Positions 28,556 to 36,584 of a stretch of 64,000 bases of DNA are shown here, one piece after another. The notes under the pieces were generated by a model. It was not told where the DNA came from. It ran no database searches and worked only from the letters and a program-made list of their open reading frames with translations. The position numbers were made by a program, and so were the translations under genes. The stretch's first letter is position 1. Each line of letters starts with the position of its first letter. This stretch comes from Prevotella sp. (lineage in GTDB: Bacteria; Bacteroidota; Bacteroidia; Bacteroidales; Bacteroidaceae): positions 1-64,000 of the forward strand of contig JAFTGB010000066.1 in NCBI GenBank assembly GCA_017458125.1, in the 5' to 3' direction.

Positions 28556-28583
28556 ATTCAATGGGTTATTGGTTTTAATGGTG

Positions 28584-28591
28584 CAAAGTTA
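28584..28591 (-). promoter_or_regulatory. -7 promoter element of the amylase gene
   Basis: TAACTTTG on the minus strand. It is followed away from the gene by a low-complexity word patch (28598-28630, gaaaaatgaaaattgaaaat type), which separates the amylase from the 3' end of the comF operon. Confidence 0.65.
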
Positions 28592-28661
28592 GTGATAAAT
28601 TGAAAAATGAAAATTGAAAATGGGAAATTAATACAACATCAATAGTGCAATCGGTTGCATT

Positions 28662-29366
28662 TCAAGTCTTGGTGAAGCCAAGGGTGACGATGCTGAGACG
28701 GATGCCGGCAATGCCTTTCAGCGCTTCGGTACAGGCCAGCAGGGTGGCTCCGGTGGTGCAGATGTCGTCGACCAGCAGTACATGCCTGCCCTGTAACTGA
28801 CTGCTGTCGCGCAACTCGAAGAGGTCGGCCACGTTCTCCTGCCGTTCGCGTCGGCTCAGTTGTGTCTGGCTCTGGCGGAAGTGCTTGCGGCGTAAGGCTT
28901 TGGTGATGACGGGCAGTCCTGTGATGTCGCTGATGCCGCGTGCCAATGCTTCGCTCTGGTTGTAGCCACGTTGGCGCATCCGTTTGGGCGACAGCGGCAC
29001 AGGCAGCAGGACGTCAATGCCGTCGAAGTATCTGGCCATCTGCATCTCGTTGGCCAGCAACCGTCCCATATCCTCGGCAATGTCGGGACGGTCGTGGTAT
29101 TTCATGTCGTACACTACCTGCGCCATCTCAGCGTGTGGTTCGTAGTAGAGCAGGGCGGCTGCCCGCTCAATGGGTGCCAGATGCCAGAACAGTTGCGCCA
29201 TCATGTTGTCGGAAGGTGTGAACTGGTAGGCAGTCCGTGGCAGGTGCAGCAGGCAGCTTGTGCACAGGCTTCGCTCCGTCAGTGCCAGTCGTCCGCCACA
29301 CACCACGCATCGGCGCGGTGAGATAAAGTCCAGCAGTCTGCCCCACCAATTACTCATCTCCATCAT
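28662..29366 (-). CDS. comF: ComF-family phosphoribosyltransferase
   Basis: A 234-residue protein of the ComF/GntX group, linked to DNA uptake in competent bacteria, though its biochemical role is unclear in Bacteroidota. The N-terminus has a zinc-ribbon type pair of cysteine motifs (RRCVVCGG and LCTSCLL). The C-terminal half is a type I PRTase with the PRPP loop VLLVDDICTTGAT. The conserved LLPVPLSPKRMRQRGYNQSEALA lies in between. The start overlaps recX by 17 bp; other in-frame ATGs lie 3 and 9 bp further in. Last gene of a four-gene operon. Confidence 0.9.
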   Translation of the reverse strand: MMEMSNWWGRLLDFISPRRCVVCGGRLALTERSLCTSCLLHLPRTAYQFTPSDNMMAQLFWHLAPIERAAALLYYEPHAEMAQVVYDMKYHDRPDIAEDMGRLLANEMQMARYFDGIDVLLPVPLSPKRMRQRGYNQSEALARGISDITGLPVITKALRRKHFRQSQTQLSRRERQENVADLFELRDSSQLQGRHVLLVDDICTTGATLLACTEALKGIAGIRLSIVTLGFTKT

Positions 29367-29820
29367 TTACCTCTATACACTGTCGAATCAGGTCATAGGT
29401 GAAGCCACGACTCAGCGCGAAGCGTAGCAGTTTCTGGTTAAGCTCATAGTTGTTGGCGGCTTTCGTCGTCCGCCGCTTCTGTTGCAGCAGAGGGCGCAGC
29501 GCGTTCAGGTACTCCTCGTCATTCACCTCGTCTAATACGCGTTGGCTGATGTCGTCGGCAATGTGTTTCTGCCATAGTGCCTGTTCCACCTTACGGCGGC
29601 CCCACCTGTTGTAGCGCACCTTGTCATTGACGAAAGCACGGGCGTAGCGCTCGTCGTCGACAAAACGCTCCTTTGTCAGCCGCTGCATGACGCGGGCCTG
29701 AGCTGCGTCGTCCAGTTGCCAGCGGCGCATCTTTTCCAGCATCTCCCATTGGCAGTGCTCGCTTTGTGCGCAGAGGGCAGCCAGTGTCAGGTAGGCTTCC
29801 TGTTCGGTCTTCTGTTTCAT
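29350..29820 (-). CDS. recX: Regulatory protein RecX
   Basis: A 156-residue, all-helical protein that in other bacteria binds RecA filaments and limits recombination. The three-helix repeats are visible, e.g. RYARAFVNDKVRYNRWGRRKVEQALWQKHI, with the typical FVDDERYA segment. It starts at an ATG overlapping the prmC stop (ATGA) and ends inside the start of comF. No recA lies in the window. Bacteroidota RecX proteins are of this size. Confidence 0.88.
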   Translation of the reverse strand: MKQKTEQEAYLTLAALCAQSEHCQWEMLEKMRRWQLDDAAQARVMQRLTKERFVDDERYARAFVNDKVRYNRWGRRKVEQALWQKHIADDISQRVLDEVNDEEYLNALRPLLQQKRRTTKAANNYELNQKLLRFALSRGFTYDLIRQCIEVNDGDE

Positions 29821-30635
29821 CGTCTTGCTCTTATCATTCGTTGCTTGCCGTACTGGTCTTCCTTGATTTCGATGTCGTGGTACGACATCGTACGCAACAG
29901 CTGTTGCAGTTCGTCGGCAAAGAGGGGATTGATTTCAAAGTAGAGCCTGCCGTCGCTCCGTAGTGCTTGCAGTCCGTAGCGGGCTATGGCACGGTAGAAC
30001 AGCAGTGGGTCGTCGTCAGGCACGAAGAGTGCCGTGTGTGGCTCGTAGTTCAGCACGTTGGCTTCCATGCGCGCGCGCTCCTTATTTATTATATAAGGAG
30101 GGTTGCTGACTATGATAGAGAGGTTTGAAGTTAGAGAAGAGGGGGCTAAGGCGTCCTGTTTGTGGAAGTCTATGGTGACACCGTTCAGTCTGGCATTCTC
30201 CTTAGCCACTTGAAGGGCTTCCTCGGAGATGTCCCATGCTGTCACCTTGGCCTCAGGCAGTTCTGCCGCTATGGTAATGGCTATACATCCGCTGCCTGTG
30301 CCTATGTCGAGGATGGAGTCTTCACCTCTAACCTCTTCTATCACCCACCGGCACAGTTCCTCCGTCTCAGGACGGGGAATGAGCACGGCAGGTGTCACTT
30401 TGAATGTACGTCCGCAGAAGTCAGCTTGTCCTAAGACGTATTGTATAGGTTCTTGTCGCTCTATGCGTGCGGTCAGCTGTTCCAGCTCGTCCTGCGGTAC
30501 CGTGACGTCGCGCCCCATCAGCAGGTCGCTCAGCGACAGGCCGTAGTGCACCTCATATAGCATGCGGGCTAAGGCTTTCGCCTCGCCCGCATCATAAACC
30601 TTCGATAGCCGATGCCACAGTTCCTGGTAGTTCAT
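29817..30635 (-). CDS. prmC: Peptide chain release factor N5-glutamine methyltransferase
   Basis: Methylates the GGQ glutamine of release factors RF1 and RF2 using SAM, improving termination. Of 272 residues; the N-terminal helical domain is followed by the SAM-binding motif DIGTGSGCIAITIA and the catalytic NPPY motif (IVSNPPYI) that binds the glutamine side chain. Length is normal. Its start overlaps the stop of the upstream lipoprotein gene by 4 bp and its stop overlaps recX, so all four genes look co-transcribed. Confidence 0.95.
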   Translation of the reverse strand: MNYQELWHRLSKVYDAGEAKALARMLYEVHYGLSLSDLLMGRDVTVPQDELEQLTARIERQEPIQYVLGQADFCGRTFKVTPAVLIPRPETEELCRWVIEEVRGEDSILDIGTGSGCIAITIAAELPEAKVTAWDISEEALQVAKENARLNGVTIDFHKQDALAPSSLTSNLSIIVSNPPYIINKERARMEANVLNYEPHTALFVPDDDPLLFYRAIARYGLQALRSDGRLYFEINPLFADELQQLLRTMSYHDIEIKEDQYGKQRMIRARR

Positions 30636-31915
30636 TTGCTTTGGGCTATCTCGGCTACGTTCTTCAGCATGTCAGGAACATCGACACCCAGCATTTCCAG
30701 CAGGTAGGTCAGCGTGTAATCCTGGCTACCCAGCAAGTCAGAGCGTACCATAATGGTGGGATAGAAGCGTTTCGTGGCTGTGTCGTACTGCGTGTCCATG
30801 AAGATAGTGCCTATCGGCGTGTCCCCCAGCGTCATAGTCAGCGTGATGTTGTTGTTGAAATCGCTAATCAGGCTGTTGCATTCCGCTTCTTCCGTGGTAC
30901 CTTCTTTCATGCAATTGGAAATCTTGATGCCATTGACTACGAGGTAGTTCACGTTCTTTACCGCTCCGTTCAGGTTGAGCAGTCCGTCAAGTGCCTTGAC
31001 GGTGAAGTCGGCTTTCACCTCGACATCGTGCGAGAGCAGCTTCTTAATGTCGGCATCGTCTTCCAGTTTGACCGACATCGTCAGCAGTGCGCCCTCTATG
31101 CCAGCCTTGCTATACACCATATCTACCGTACGCTCGTGTGTGCTGACCTTGTCGTAGGTCAGGCTAACCTCGAAGTCGTCATAGAACAGCTGGCCTGTAT
31201 AGAAGTTGTCTTTGATAAGGATAGGGAGCCATACTGGCCGGTTGTTCTCTGAACTCGACAGTATTTTTAGCACCTGTATGCCGTCCTTGTAGATAAACAG
31301 TTCGCTGGCTTTTGATACGACTATCTTGGTTTTAAAGCCACGGAACTGAACGGTGATGTTCTTGTCCATGACACCTTTTACGGTGTATTGGGCTCCGTTA
31401 CGTGCCGAGTAGTTGACCTCGCCCTTCTTTGTCGTGTTCAGACCAAACCATGAGGAACTGCTCTCGCCCTGTTCGCCCAGGGTGACTGAGATGTCCCATG
31501 CTAACTGCAGTGCCTCGTTGAAAGCCTGGAACGAGAACCTGCGTCCCAGCGTCACCGAAGGCATTGACCTTCTGGTGTTCACGTCCCCTTGGAGTATTGT
31601 CAGCAGTCTTTTCAGTTTGTTTTCAAACTCGATGGCTGTATTGTCGCTGTCTCCACGGGTAAACGCTTGCGCATTTGCATTTATAGAGGGTACGGTCTCG
31701 GCCAGCGGCTCAAGGGTCGAGAAGTCCAGACCGGCCATGTTCTCGTTCAGGTCGATAGCTGCATTGGCCAAGGGAGTCGCCGTCTCCGTCACGTCTTTCT
31801 CGTTGCTGACAGTGATGCTGGCTGCGTTCTCGTCGTCAGAGCTGCAACCTGTCATGAACAGCATGCCTGCCGTCAGCGATAGAATGAGGAAAAAGGAATA
31901 GAATCTTTTTGTCAT
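30632..31915 (-). CDS. Uncharacterised lipoprotein with beta-rich body
   Basis: A 427-residue protein with a lipoprotein signal (LTAGMLFMTGC) and an SSDDE export-like tail after the cysteine. The body has repeated beta-strand segments (ITVQFRGFKTKIVV, LIKDNFYTGQLFYDDFEVSLTYDK) and ends in a helix. I do not recognise a characterised family; DUF-type Bacteroidota lipoproteins with similar N-termini exist. First gene of the operon with prmC, recX and comF, with which it has no evident functional tie. A TACCTTTG promoter lies 34 bp upstream. Confidence 0.8.
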   Translation of the reverse strand: MTKRFYSFFLILSLTAGMLFMTGCSSDDENAASITVSNEKDVTETATPLANAAIDLNENMAGLDFSTLEPLAETVPSINANAQAFTRGDSDNTAIEFENKLKRLLTILQGDVNTRRSMPSVTLGRRFSFQAFNEALQLAWDISVTLGEQGESSSSWFGLNTTKKGEVNYSARNGAQYTVKGVMDKNITVQFRGFKTKIVVSKASELFIYKDGIQVLKILSSSENNRPVWLPILIKDNFYTGQLFYDDFEVSLTYDKVSTHERTVDMVYSKAGIEGALLTMSVKLEDDADIKKLLSHDVEVKADFTVKALDGLLNLNGAVKNVNYLVVNGIKISNCMKEGTTEEAECNSLISDFNNNITLTMTLGDTPIGTIFMDTQYDTATKRFYPTIMVRSDLLGSQDYTLTYLLEMLGVDVPDMLKNVAEIAQSK

Positions 31916-31948
31916 CGTTGCTTTCTTAGCGTGTTAGTGGAATGGCAG

Positions 31949-32017
31949 CAAAGGTACTAATTACTCTCCAAAAATCCAAATAATTCTTGTTTTTTTGAAC
32001 GCTTCTTCGTACCTTTG
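31949..32017. promoter_or_regulatory. Divergent promoters of the lipoprotein-prmC operon and ribD
   Basis: TACCTTTG on the minus strand (31949-31956) and on the plus strand (32010-32017). The plus element ends only 4 bp before the ribD ATG at 32022, so ribD mRNA is predicted to be leaderless. No FMN riboswitch is present. Confidence 0.7.
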
Positions 32018-32021
32018 CACT

Positions 32022-32981
32022 ATGAACATCGACGAAGTCTACATGCGACGCTGCCTGCAACTGGCGGCAAACGGAATACAGGGAGCACGGCCGAACCCGA
32101 TGGTGGGAGCAGTCATCGTGGCTGGTGGGCGCATCATCGGCGAGGGCTATCATGTGCGCTATGGCGAGGGTCATGCTGAGGTGAATGCCTTTGCCAGTGT
32201 GAAGACTGAGGATGAATGTCTGCTTGGCGCTTCTACCATTTATGTGTCGTTAGAGCCGTGTGCGCACTATGGCAAGACTCCGCCCTGTGCCGAGCTCATC
32301 ATCAGGAAAGGGGTGCGTCGTGTCGTCGTAGGTTGTATAGACCCTTTTGCCAAGGTTCAGGGGCGTGGTATCGGGATGCTTCGCGATGCTGGCATTGAGG
32401 TCACCGTAGGTGTGCTGGAGCAGGAGTGTCAGTGGCTGAACCGCCGCTTCTTCACTTACCATTCCAAGCAGCGTCCTTACATCATTCTGAAGTGGGCGCA
32501 GACGGCCAACGGTTTCATTGATGACAACGGCCATGCACTGCTTATCAGCAACGAGCAGACGCTGATGCGTTCGCATCAGCTGCGCGCAGAGGAGGATGCC
32601 ATACTGGTAGGACATACCACTTACCACCGTGAGCATCCAAAGCTGAACGTGCGTCACTGGCACGGTCCCGACCCCATGCGCATCGTGCTGACGCATGACC
32701 GTCCGTTGCAGCAACGGATGGATGACCTCTACCAGCACGGCGTGCAGTCGCTCATTGTAGAGGGTGGCCGTCAGACCCTTGAGGCTTTCATAGGGGGTGG
32801 CTTGTGGGACGAGATACGCGTAGAGACTAATCATCGGTTGACAGTCACCGATGGCACGCGTGCACCGCAGTTGCCTGCGGAAGTTCAGCTATATAATATG
32901 ATGGGATATGGGGATAACACCCTTGCTACTTACGTCCGAAGTCGGCAGGCACCTCGCCCCACTTCTGCGTCTCCCACTTAA
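32022..32981 (+). CDS. ribD: Bifunctional riboflavin deaminase/reductase RibD
   Basis: Catalyses two riboflavin steps: deamination of the pyrimidine intermediate and NADPH reduction of its ribose. The N-terminal zinc deaminase shows PNPMVGAVIV, the GHAEVNA zinc/proton-shuttle motif and EPCAHYGKTPPC. The C-terminal reductase starts at RPYIILKWAQTANG and carries LIVEGGRQTLEAF. The ATG at 32022 is chosen because an upstream alternative would include the promoter. The final residues (SRQAPRPTSASPT) look unrelated to the family and lie in a 56-bp overlap with the convergent rnhA. Confidence 0.94.
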   Translation: MNIDEVYMRRCLQLAANGIQGARPNPMVGAVIVAGGRIIGEGYHVRYGEGHAEVNAFASVKTEDECLLGASTIYVSLEPCAHYGKTPPCAELIIRKGVRRVVVGCIDPFAKVQGRGIGMLRDAGIEVTVGVLEQECQWLNRRFFTYHSKQRPYIILKWAQTANGFIDDNGHALLISNEQTLMRSHQLRAEEDAILVGHTTYHREHPKLNVRHWHGPDPMRIVLTHDRPLQQRMDDLYQHGVQSLIVEGGRQTLEAFIGGGLWDEIRVETNHRLTVTDGTRAPQLPAEVQLYNMMGYGDNTLATYVRSRQAPRPTSASPT

Positions 32982-33390
32982 TGATAGGGTTGCGCCATGT
33001 GTGTGTCTGCAGCCACCGTTCGGCACGAAAGATAATCTGATAGAGCGGCTCCGTCTCAGGAGTACGCTCTAATTTTGTTTTGCACTTACGCTTGTTGACC
33101 CACAAAATGGCATTGTAGGAGTCGGAGTAGATGGTCTTGTCTTTCAGTCCTTTCTGCTGCATTAAGGCCAAGGCATGGACTATAGCCAGAAACTCACCGA
33201 TATTGTTGGTTCCTTTCATGGGACCAAAGTGGAACACGCGTGCACCTGTCTGCAAGTCGATGGCTTGATACTCCATCGGTCCCGGATTGCCAGAGCAGGC
33301 AGCATCCACAGCCCACGCGTCTGCCCTTACCTCATTGGGCAAGGGCAGGACGGTGTCGTGTCTGTAATCGGGAGGGTTTAAAACTTTCAA
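32926..33390 (-). CDS. rnhA: Ribonuclease HI
   Basis: Degrades the RNA strand of RNA-DNA hybrids. Of 154 residues; acid residues are visible in WAVDAACSGNPGP, NIGEFLAIVHAL, IYSDSYNAI and near the C-terminus (PADFGRK). No ATG is available: the frame opens with TTG at 33390 and is closed by an upstream stop. The DNA between it and argS (33391-33411) is a low-complexity 'ttgaaagattgaagaa' word, so the true start is TTG or the original 5' end was replaced by repeat DNA. It lacks the viroplasmin-like N-terminal domain of many RNase HI proteins. Confidence 0.85.
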   Translation of the reverse strand: MKVLNPPDYRHDTVLPLPNEVRADAWAVDAACSGNPGPMEYQAIDLQTGARVFHFGPMKGTNNIGEFLAIVHALALMQQKGLKDKTIYSDSYNAILWVNKRKCKTKLERTPETEPLYQIIFRAERWLQTHTWRNPIIKWETQKWGEVPADFGRK

Positions 33391-33411
33391 TTCTTCAATC
33401 TTTCAATTCTT

Positions 33412-35193
33412 TTACATGCGTTCAGGCACTTCGATGCCTAACAGGGACATACCGTTCTTCAGAATCTTGGCCACGTTGCGGGCAATGATGAGGCGAGTCT
33501 CGCGTTTCTGCATGTCAGGTTCATTGAGGATGCTGTAGTCGTGGTAGAACTGGTTGAACACCTTCGTCAGCTCATAGCAGTAGTTGGCGATGCCAGAGGG
33601 TGAATAGTCCTTGCCGGCCTGCTGGACGGCAGCACCATACTCAGACATCTTCTGGATGAGCTCGACTTCTTTTTCAGCGAGGGCAATGGTTGGCAGAGTC
33701 TTACCTTCAGGTGCCTTTGTGACCTTACGAAGGATGGAACGGATACGGGCATAGGTGTACTGTATGAAGGGACCGGTGTTGCCGTTGAAGTCGATGGACT
33801 CCTCAGGGTTGAAGAGCATGTTCTTGCGGGCGTCGACCTTCAGTATGAAGTATTTCAGGGCTCCCATGCCTACGATGCGGGCAATGTCTTGACGCTCTTC
33901 CTCAGTCATGTCGTCGAACTTGCCTAACTCCATGGACGTCTTGTAGGCGTCGCTGACCATCAGTTCCATAAGGTCGTCGGCATCGACCACAGTGCCCTCG
34001 CGACTCTTCATCTTGCCGTTGGGCAGCTCTACCATGCCGTAGGAGAAGTGCGTCAGCTCTTTGCCCCACTTGAAGCCCAGACGGTCCAGCAGGATGCTGA
34101 GCACTTGGAAGTGGTAGTTCTGCTCGTTGCCCACGACATAAATCATCTTGTCGATAGGGTAGTCCTCATAACGCATCTCGGCTGTGCCGATGTCCTGTGT
34201 CATGTAGACCGAGGTGCCGTCGGAACGCAGCAGCAGTTTCTGGTCCAGCCCTTCGTTGGTGAGGTCGGCCCATACGCTGCCGTCGTCGTGACGCTCGAAG
34301 AGACCTTTCGCCAGTCCCTCCTCGACTTTGGCCTTACCCTTCAGGTAGGTCTGCGACTCGTAGTATATCTTGTCGAACGATACACCCATCTTTCGGTAGG
34401 TCTCGTCGAAACCGGCATAGACCCAGGAGTTCATTTTCTCCCATAAGGCGCGTACCTCAGCGTCGCCCTGCTCCCACTTGACGAGCATGGCGTGAGCCTC
34501 CTTGATGAGCGGTGCTTCCTGCTTGGCCTGCTCCTCGTCCATGCCTTGGGCCATGAGTTGCTTGACCTCTTCGCGATAGTGTTTGTCGAAGGCTACATAA
34601 TAGTCGCCAATAAGGTGGTCGCCCTTCTTACCGCTGGACTCCGGTGTCTCGCCGTTGCCCCACTTCTGCCAGGCCAGCATGGACTTGCAGATGTGGATGC
34701 CTCGGTCGTTGACGATATTGGTCTTGACCACGCGGTAGCCGTTGGCTTGCATAATCTGGGCCAACGACCAACCTAACAGGTTGTTGCGTACATGACCAAG
34801 ATGCAGGGGCTTGTTGGTGTTGGGACTGCTGTACTCAATCATGACAAGTGCTGATTGCTCGTCAGCAGCTTTTTCGCCGTAGTGGGGGGTAGCGTCGATG
34901 TTGGCCAACAACTGGAGCCAGGCCTCGTCGCTGATGGTGAGGTTCAGGAATCCCTTCACCACATTGAAGCGGCTGACAGCCTTGCAGTGGTCGACCATGT
35001 ACTGACCAAGCTCCTGTCCTGTCTGCTCAGGGTTTTTGCGGGCCATTTTGACGAAGGGGAAAACGACGAGGGTCAGGTTGCCCTCAAACTCGCTGCGTGT
35101 CTTCTGCAGCTGAACCATCTTCTCGGGCACCTCCTGCCCATATAATTCCTTGACGGCCTGCCTTGCTGCCGCCATGAGTTGTTGTTCTATCAT
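33412..35193 (-). CDS. argS: Arginine-tRNA ligase
   Basis: Charges tRNA-Arg. About 593 residues, class Ia. The N-terminal additional domain is followed by SSPNTNKPLHLGHVRNN (HIGH motif) and later KMKSREGTVVD in place of KMSKS, as in most ArgRS. The C-terminal anticodon-binding helical domain ends in MSLLGIEVPERM. There are two adjacent ATGs (35196 and 35193). The TACCTTTG promoter (35220-35227) is only about 24 bp upstream. The leader side carries a 'gtgaaaagtgaagagtgaaa' word patch (about 35235-35270). rnhA follows 21 bp downstream. Confidence 0.96.
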   Translation of the reverse strand: MIEQQLMAAARQAVKELYGQEVPEKMVQLQKTRSEFEGNLTLVVFPFVKMARKNPEQTGQELGQYMVDHCKAVSRFNVVKGFLNLTISDEAWLQLLANIDATPHYGEKAADEQSALVMIEYSSPNTNKPLHLGHVRNNLLGWSLAQIMQANGYRVVKTNIVNDRGIHICKSMLAWQKWGNGETPESSGKKGDHLIGDYYVAFDKHYREEVKQLMAQGMDEEQAKQEAPLIKEAHAMLVKWEQGDAEVRALWEKMNSWVYAGFDETYRKMGVSFDKIYYESQTYLKGKAKVEEGLAKGLFERHDDGSVWADLTNEGLDQKLLLRSDGTSVYMTQDIGTAEMRYEDYPIDKMIYVVGNEQNYHFQVLSILLDRLGFKWGKELTHFSYGMVELPNGKMKSREGTVVDADDLMELMVSDAYKTSMELGKFDDMTEEERQDIARIVGMGALKYFILKVDARKNMLFNPEESIDFNGNTGPFIQYTYARIRSILRKVTKAPEGKTLPTIALAEKEVELIQKMSEYGAAVQQAGKDYSPSGIANYCYELTKVFNQFYHDYSILNEPDMQKRETRLIIARNVAKILKNGMSLLGIEVPERM

Positions 35194-35219
35194 CATACTC
35201 TCTTAACGTTAAGTGGCTG

Positions 35220-35270
35220 CAAAGGTACACAAAAAAGTGAAAAGTGAAGAGTGAAAAGTGAAAAATTTGC
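35220..35270 (-). promoter_or_regulatory. argS promoter with adjacent word repeat
   Basis: TACCTTTG on the minus strand at 35220-35227. Immediately upstream lies a patch of aaaagtgaa/gaagtgaa words, the same word family found at the pnuT/thiN junction 750 bp away. Confidence 0.65.
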
Positions 35271-35344
35271 TGCCGCTCAGGCATTACTCTCGTTTTCGCC
35301 TGCTTATTACCTTTTAAGTAACTAATCTTATCTTATATATATAT

Positions 35345-35971
35345 TTATCCTCTATCTCCGTCTTTATCTTCATAGGTCTGGTAGACCATGTAGTAGCCGT
35401 CGGCATGGAGGGTGAAGCGGTCGGTGAGGGCTTGGTTGAGAGTGCCCTGCCATAGTTCGCGGTAGGCATAGGAGTCCCATTTCAGTCCGTCCGACGTAAT
35501 GGCTGTGCAGCCGAAGTTGAAGATGCTGACCTGCTGGCCAGGCTGTGACTGAAATGTATGATTGCCTTGGGCGGGGGTGAAGTATCCGTAGTCGGTGAAG
35601 ATGATGCCCTCGATGCCCATGTCACGGTAGTAGCGCATCAGCAGCGAGATGTTGCCTAAGGTATGGTCTTCGCGCTTGCCGGTAGTCCCGATGTAGGCTA
35701 TGCGGTGCCAGCCACGGCTGAGACAGTAGCGGGTGGCCTTGGTCAGGTCGTTGTCTTCCTGTTCGGTCATCTGGATGAGACGGTCGCGAAACGCTTCTGG
35801 CGCGGAGTCGCCGTCGCCAATGACGACTTCTGCCTGCGGGCAGTGGATGACGGCGCCGTCGCAGGCCACCACGTGGCAGGCATTGCGCAGGATGCCCAGC
35901 GGCACTTCGTGTTTAGGGAAAGTGCCATTGGCTACGATGACGGTACCAAATGCGGTAGCAAATTCTCTCAT
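35345..35971 (-). CDS. thiN: Thiamine pyrophosphokinase
   Basis: Converts thiamine plus ATP to TPP, the last salvage step. From the ATG at 35971 it has 208 residues. ANGTFPKHEVPL, VVACDGAV, VVIGDGDSAP and QEDNDLTKATRYCLSRGW are the conserved substrate/metal segments, and IGTTGKREDHTLGNISLLMRY is a family signature. An alternative GTG start at 36004 overlaps the pnuT stop as GTGA, but its 11 extra codons are encoded by a 'gaagagtgaa' word. Third gene of the TPP-riboswitch-controlled thiamine operon. Confidence 0.92.
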   Translation of the reverse strand: MREFATAFGTVIVANGTFPKHEVPLGILRNACHVVACDGAVIHCPQAEVVIGDGDSAPEAFRDRLIQMTEQEDNDLTKATRYCLSRGWHRIAYIGTTGKREDHTLGNISLLMRYYRDMGIEGIIFTDYGYFTPAQGNHTFQSQPGQQVSIFNFGCTAITSDGLKWDSYAYRELWQGTLNQALTDRFTLHADGYYMVYQTYEDKDGDRG

Positions 35972-36000
35972 AGAGAGTGTGGCGTTGCATTCTTCACTCT

Positions 36001-36579
36001 TCACTTTTCACTCTTCATCATTTGTTTCCACTTGAAATAGCCTGCTATGGCGATGGCGACATAGAGACCGTAGAGGCCTGCCTTGAAGGGGATGCCCTTC
36101 TGCACATAGAGTATGCAGCAAACGATGTCGACTACAATCCAGAACCACCACTGTTCAATGTACTTGCGAGCCAATGCCCACAGTCCGACGAACGAGAGGG
36201 CATTGGTGAACGAGTCGAGCACGGGAACGGTGGAGTTGGTCCAGGTGACTAATATATAATAGGTGGCGGCCCAGGCGATAAAGAAAAACAAAACAGTGGG
36301 CAGGTAGAGGTGAAGCGGCAAGTGGGTGATAGGCAGTTCCTGTTTCTCGCCCTTGCCCCATCTCCATGTAATATATCCATAGATGGCTGCTATGGTGTAG
36401 TAGCAGGCCATGCCTGCATCGCCATAGAGACCGTGGCTCCAGTAGAGGTAGATATCCAATGCTGGCATGATGATGCCCACCACCCACAGAGCAATATGAG
36501 CACGATACTCCAGCCAGATGTATATCAGGCCGAGTATCGTGGTCAGTATGTCAAGCCAATACGCTGCCAGAAAGTCCAT
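36001..36579 (-). CDS. pnuT: PnuC-type thiamine transporter (PnuT)
   Basis: An inner-membrane carrier of 192 residues with seven or so membrane segments. PnuC features are visible in WLEYRAHIALWVVGIIMPALDIYLYW and FVGLWALARKYIEQWWFWIVVD. PnuC proteins move nicotinamide riboside, but a copy sitting between a TPP-controlled TonB receptor and thiamine pyrophosphokinase is the known Bacteroidota thiamine uptake arrangement, so thiamine is the likely substrate (inference from context). The last five residues and the stop codon are supplied by a low-complexity repeat word. Confidence 0.9.
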   Translation of the reverse strand: MDFLAAYWLDILTTILGLIYIWLEYRAHIALWVVGIIMPALDIYLYWSHGLYGDAGMACYYTIAAIYGYITWRWGKGEKQELPITHLPLHLYLPTVLFFFIAWAATYYILVTWTNSTVPVLDSFTNALSFVGLWALARKYIEQWWFWIVVDIVCCILYVQKGIPFKAGLYGLYVAIAIAGYFKWKQMMKSEK

Positions 36580-36584
36580 AGCAC

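Larger units (their letters stand above)
17156..28579 (-). repeat. Right arm of the 11.4-kb perfect inverted repeat
   Basis: Mirror of 1-11424. Its inner edge is a 33-bp hairpin repeat and its outer side continues without a break into single-copy sequence (amylase promoter, then comF). This is the arm with native flanking context, since the amylase promoter is visible only here. Confidence 0.95.

Noticed and set aside
1-28579. Composite transposon flanked by long inverted repeats
   Set aside because: The arms carry only housekeeping and secretion genes, with no transposase and no IS ends.
31920-32021. FMN riboswitch before ribD
   Set aside because: The promoter abuts the start codon and no RFN element is present.
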